DNA of 6,479 nt from Xanthobacteraceae bacterium (lineage in GTDB: Bacteria; Pseudomonadota; Alphaproteobacteria; Rhizobiales; Xanthobacteraceae), in the NCBI GenBank assembly GCA_030043335.1, contig JASHXX010000295.1, forward strand, positions 1 through 6,479, in the 5' to 3' direction. The position numbers were made by a program, and so were the translations under genes. Positions within the stretch are counted from its first letter, which is position 1; every line of letters begins with the position of its first letter. The notes beneath the pieces are model-generated. The model searched no databases, was not told the origin of the DNA, and saw nothing but the letters and a program-made list of their open reading frames with translations. Positions 5,495 to 6,479 of the stretch are shown piece after piece.

Positions 5495-6479
5495 TCATGG
5501 GCCGGCCCGAAGCGGATTCTGCTTCAGGTTCTTGTTGAACGCGACGATATCATCGGCTCTGACCCAACCCGGCGAGCCGACCGGGAATCGCGTCTTGGCG
5601 CGCGCGGCGAGGTCGCGCGCGGTCTTGTTGTCGCCACGTGCGAACGCCGCCTGCGCCGAAGCCAGGTCGGCATCGGCGACGTCGCCCTTGCGGCCATACG
5701 CCATCGCGAGCTGCTCATAGGCGTCGCTGGATTCCGGTTCCTTCGCGATCGCCGCCCGCAACAGCGGAACCGCCTCGTCCGCCATCTTGGCGTTGTTGTT
5801 GGCGACCAGCGCCTGCCCGAGCATGATCTGAATGAGCGCCGGATTGGGCGACAGCTCGACCGCGCGCCGCAAAGGTGCGATGGCCTCCGCCGGACGTCCG
5901 CCTTCGAGCAACGCCTGCCCCTTAAGCTCGTAGAGATAGGGATAGTTGGGCATCGCCTGAATCAAGCTGTCGATCTGCGCAACGCCGGCGCGCAGATCGC
6001 CGAAGCGGTAAGCCGAGATCGCACGCGCGTAGCGCGCGGGGACGCTGCTATCGGATAGCGGATAGCGCCGCGCGACCGTGTCGGGACGCTCGGTGAAGCC
6101 GTAGAGCTTCGCCCGCATCATGTCGTGGCGGAACTGCAGTTCCGGCGAGTCCTTCTTGTCCCAATAAGGCGTCTTGACCAGTTCCGCGAGCGCCGCCATG
6201 CGCTCGGCGGGCATCGGGTGGTTCTGCGCGTAAGGATCGACGAACTTCGCGGAGAACATCAGCTCATCGGCGAAGCGCTTGAACGTATCGTACATGCCCT
6301 TCGCCGACTGGCCGGTCATCGTCAGAAAGCGGACACCGGCGCGGTCGGCTTGCTCCTCCTGGGCGCGCTGATAGGCAAGCAGCGAATGCATCAGGTAGGA
6401 TTGCGGCGCGCTGACAATGGCCGCGCCGGCATTGCCGGTATTCAGGTTGCCGGAGCGGGCGCCGGCAGCCATCGCGCCG
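5495..6479 (-). CDS. M48-family metalloprotease with TPR-like repeats (C-terminal part; start outside window)
   Basis: The frame runs off the right edge (codons continue upstream of the Met at 6472), so about 328 C-terminal residues are seen. The sequence QEEQADRAGVRFL matches the part of M48 peptidases that supplies the third zinc ligand (Glu of E-x-x-A-D); the HExxH helix should lie just outside the window. Next are GMYDTFKRFADEL and HPMPAERMAAL, a stretch typical of BepA/YfgC-type proteases. The second half has helical repeat pairs with TPR character, for example YLYELKGQALLEGGRPAEAI, LRRAVELSP and AYEQLAMAYGRKGD. Such proteins act in the periplasm on misassembled outer-membrane proteins; that role is by family analogy. 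Stop TGA is at 5495-5497. It is first in the visible unit with the DsbA-like gene. Confidence 0.9.
   Translation of the reverse strand, partial: GAMAAGARSGNLNTGNAGAAIVSAPQSYLMHSLLAYQRAQEEQADRAGVRFLTMTGQSAKGMYDTFKRFADELMFSAKFVDPYAQNHPMPAERMAALAELVKTPYWDKKDSPELQFRHDMMRAKLYGFTERPDTVARRYPLSDSSVPARYARAISAYRFGDLRAGVAQIDSLIQAMPNYPYLYELKGQALLEGGRPAEAIAPLRRAVELSPNPALIQIMLGQALVANNNAKMADEAVPLLRAAIAKEPESSDAYEQLAMAYGRKGDVADADLASAQAAFARGDNKTARDLAARAKTRFPVGSPGWVRADDIVAFNKNLKQNPLRAGP

Overview
The window is high-GC DNA that looks like the chromosome of an alphaproteobacterium in the order Hyphomicrobiales, most likely near Bradyrhizobium, Rhodopseudomonas or Pseudolabrys. This rests on codon usage, on the wording of AccC, AccB and AroQ, and on the grouping aroQ-accB-accC-aat. 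The identification is from memory of the families, not from a search. No tRNA, rRNA, CRISPR, insertion sequence or phage gene was seen.

Layout from left to right. At 1-98 (+) lies the Pro/Ala/Gln-rich C-terminal tail of a protein, possibly a DUF2155 protein. It ends two bases short of the convergent stop of aat (101-784, -), the leucyl/phenylalanyl-tRNA-protein transferase of the N-degron pathway. A single-domain response regulator (976-1380, +) follows, behind a cluster of GAAC/GTTC half-sites. Its stop lies four bases from the convergent stop of accC (1385-2737, -). accC, accB (2834-3289, -) and aroQ (3319-3768, -) read leftward as one probable operon. It covers biotin carboxylase and the biotin carrier protein of acetyl-CoA carboxylase (fatty acid synthesis) plus type II 3-dehydroquinate dehydratase (shikimate pathway).

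Two adjacent genes are broken. aroQ has an in-frame TAG at codon 33 in an otherwise full-length, well-conserved reading frame. Its divergent neighbour (3970-4654, +), a secreted protein tentatively of the ARPG/DUF6569 type, changes frame near 4141-4150 and seems to have lost its central part. Either real decay or sequence/assembly error could explain this; the aroQ lesion matters most because the enzyme is normally needed for aromatic amino acid synthesis.

The right end is a leftward pair: the C-terminal part of an M48-family metalloprotease with TPR-like repeats (5495 to the window edge), then a secreted DsbA/ScsC-like thioredoxin-fold protein (4717-5475). Both probably act in cell-envelope protein quality control. 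A strong intrinsic terminator (4661-4689) closes this unit.

I did not find a clear novel system. The points most worth a second look are the aroQ amber codon, the collapsed secreted-protein gene, the nested inverted repeat between accB and accC, and the half-site cluster before the response regulator.
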